From positions 17,075-25,499 of the forward strand of contig DDNV01000015.1 in the NCBI GenBank assembly GCA_002341315.1: 8,425 bases of DNA, given 5' to 3'. Under the pieces are notes generated by a model. That model was not told the origin of the DNA. It saw only the letters and a list, made by a program, of their open reading frames with translations, and searched no databases. The DNA is from Cellvibrionales bacterium UBA2511 (lineage in GTDB: Bacteria > Pseudomonadota > Gammaproteobacteria > Pseudomonadales > Porticoccaceae). Positions 7,952 to 8,425 of the stretch are shown piece after piece (position 1 is the first letter of the stretch; each line of letters begins with the position of its first letter). Position numbers and translations under genes: made by a program.

Positions 7952-8425
7952 TCAAGTAAGTGGATAGCCTTTGTCCCTAAACAACCTCAGACAGGCAGAG
8001 GCCGCGTCAATGTCATACAGCTTGCCGATATTTGACTCAATTTCAGCCAGCGCCACATCAATGCCCAACCCCGGACGATAGGGGCGGTGGGAGGCCATCG
8101 ATTCCACCACATCGGCAATGGCAACTATCCTGGCTTCCATGGTGATTTGGTCTCCCTTCAACCCTAAAGGATAACCACTGCCGTCGATTCGTTCGTGATG
8201 TTGCCTGGCGATGTCAGCCACCGGCCAGGGGAAATCGACATTTCTTAATACCTGGTAACCGAACTCGGTGTGCTCCTTCACTAAAGCATACTCCCCAGCG
8301 CTCAACCTCGCGGGCTTAACCAGAATTTCGGAAGGCACACCGATTTTACCAATGTCGTGCAGCAACCCGGCAATGTGCAACCCCTCCTGATACCTTTCAT
8401 CAAATCCCATTTCAGCCGCAATCGC
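7952..8425 (-). CDS. HD-GYP domain protein, predicted cyclic-di-GMP phosphodiesterase, C-terminal part
   Basis: HD-GYP proteins hydrolyse cyclic-di-GMP, usually to GMP or pGpG, at a two- or three-iron site. The 157 residues in the window, counted from the right edge, begin inside the HD domain (AIAAEMG). They show LLHDIGKIGVP (His23, Asp24, Lys27), His52, HHE at 76-78, and the GYP signature DGSGYP at 81-86. IVAIADVVESM (100-110, Asp105) and SHRPYRPGLG (112-121) follow. The reading frame stays open to the right edge, so the ATG at 8410 is an internal methionine and not the start. The first metal-binding His and any N-terminal sensory or receiver domain lie outside the window. The protein ends soon after LYD and ACLRLF, as is usual for the family. 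The EAL gene lies downstream on the same strand after 247 bp. I see no terminator between them. All visible signature residues are intact, so activity is likely. Confidence 0.95.
   Translation of the reverse strand, partial: AIAAEMGFDERYQEGLHIAGLLHDIGKIGVPSEILVKPARLSAGEYALVKEHTEFGYQVLRNVDFPWPVADIARQHHERIDGSGYPLGLKGDQITMEARIVAIADVVESMASHRPYRPGLGIDVALAEIESNIGKLYDIDAASACLRLFRDKGYPLT

Noticed and set aside
1..8425. A defence island, mobile element, CRISPR array or biosynthetic cluster
   Set aside because: Every gene is a recognisable core or signalling family. No transposase, integrase, regularly spaced repeats or terminal inverted repeats were seen on either strand.

Overview
The window reads as ordinary chromosomal DNA from a gammaproteobacterium. 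FadB, FadA and Tex all match remembered Pseudomonas and E. coli proteins closely along their lengths. The mix of a fatty-acid oxidation operon, Tex and cyclic-di-GMP enzymes would suit a marine or environmental Pseudomonadales/Cellvibrionales-type bacterium. That lineage is an inference and the genus cannot be read from the sequence. I see no insertion sequence, phage gene, CRISPR array, tRNA or rRNA, and no compositional break.

Layout from left to right. Positions 1-2741 (minus strand) hold the fadBA operon. fadB (716 aa) is complete and lies upstream of fadA, which is cut by the left edge after 186 residues. Together they encode the alpha and beta subunits of the aerobic fatty-acid oxidation complex. 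Positions 2892-3566 (minus) hold a class I SAM-dependent methyltransferase with an N-terminal four-cysteine zinc-ribbon-like knuckle and unknown substrate. It is divergent from tex (3665-5986, plus), which encodes the Tex RNA-binding and transcription-accessory protein. Positions 6031-7704 (minus, convergent with tex) hold a membrane-anchored protein with a degenerate GGDEF domain and an intact EAL domain. Positions 7952-8425 (minus) hold the C-terminal part of an HD-GYP protein that runs off the right edge.

The genes form two functional themes plus housekeeping. fadBA carries out the last three steps of beta-oxidation. The EAL and HD-GYP proteins are predicted cyclic-di-GMP phosphodiesterases of two unrelated catalytic families, encoded in tandem. 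Tex and the methyltransferase are single genes sharing a 98-bp divergent promoter region. No stretch longer than 300 bases lacks a gene; the longest gap is 247 bp, between the HD-GYP and EAL genes.

I looked for an undescribed system and did not find a convincing one. The items most worth checking are the uncharacterised zinc-ribbon methyltransferase, the EAL protein with its non-canonical GGDEF domain and unassigned membrane sensor, and its tandem placement with an HD-GYP gene.
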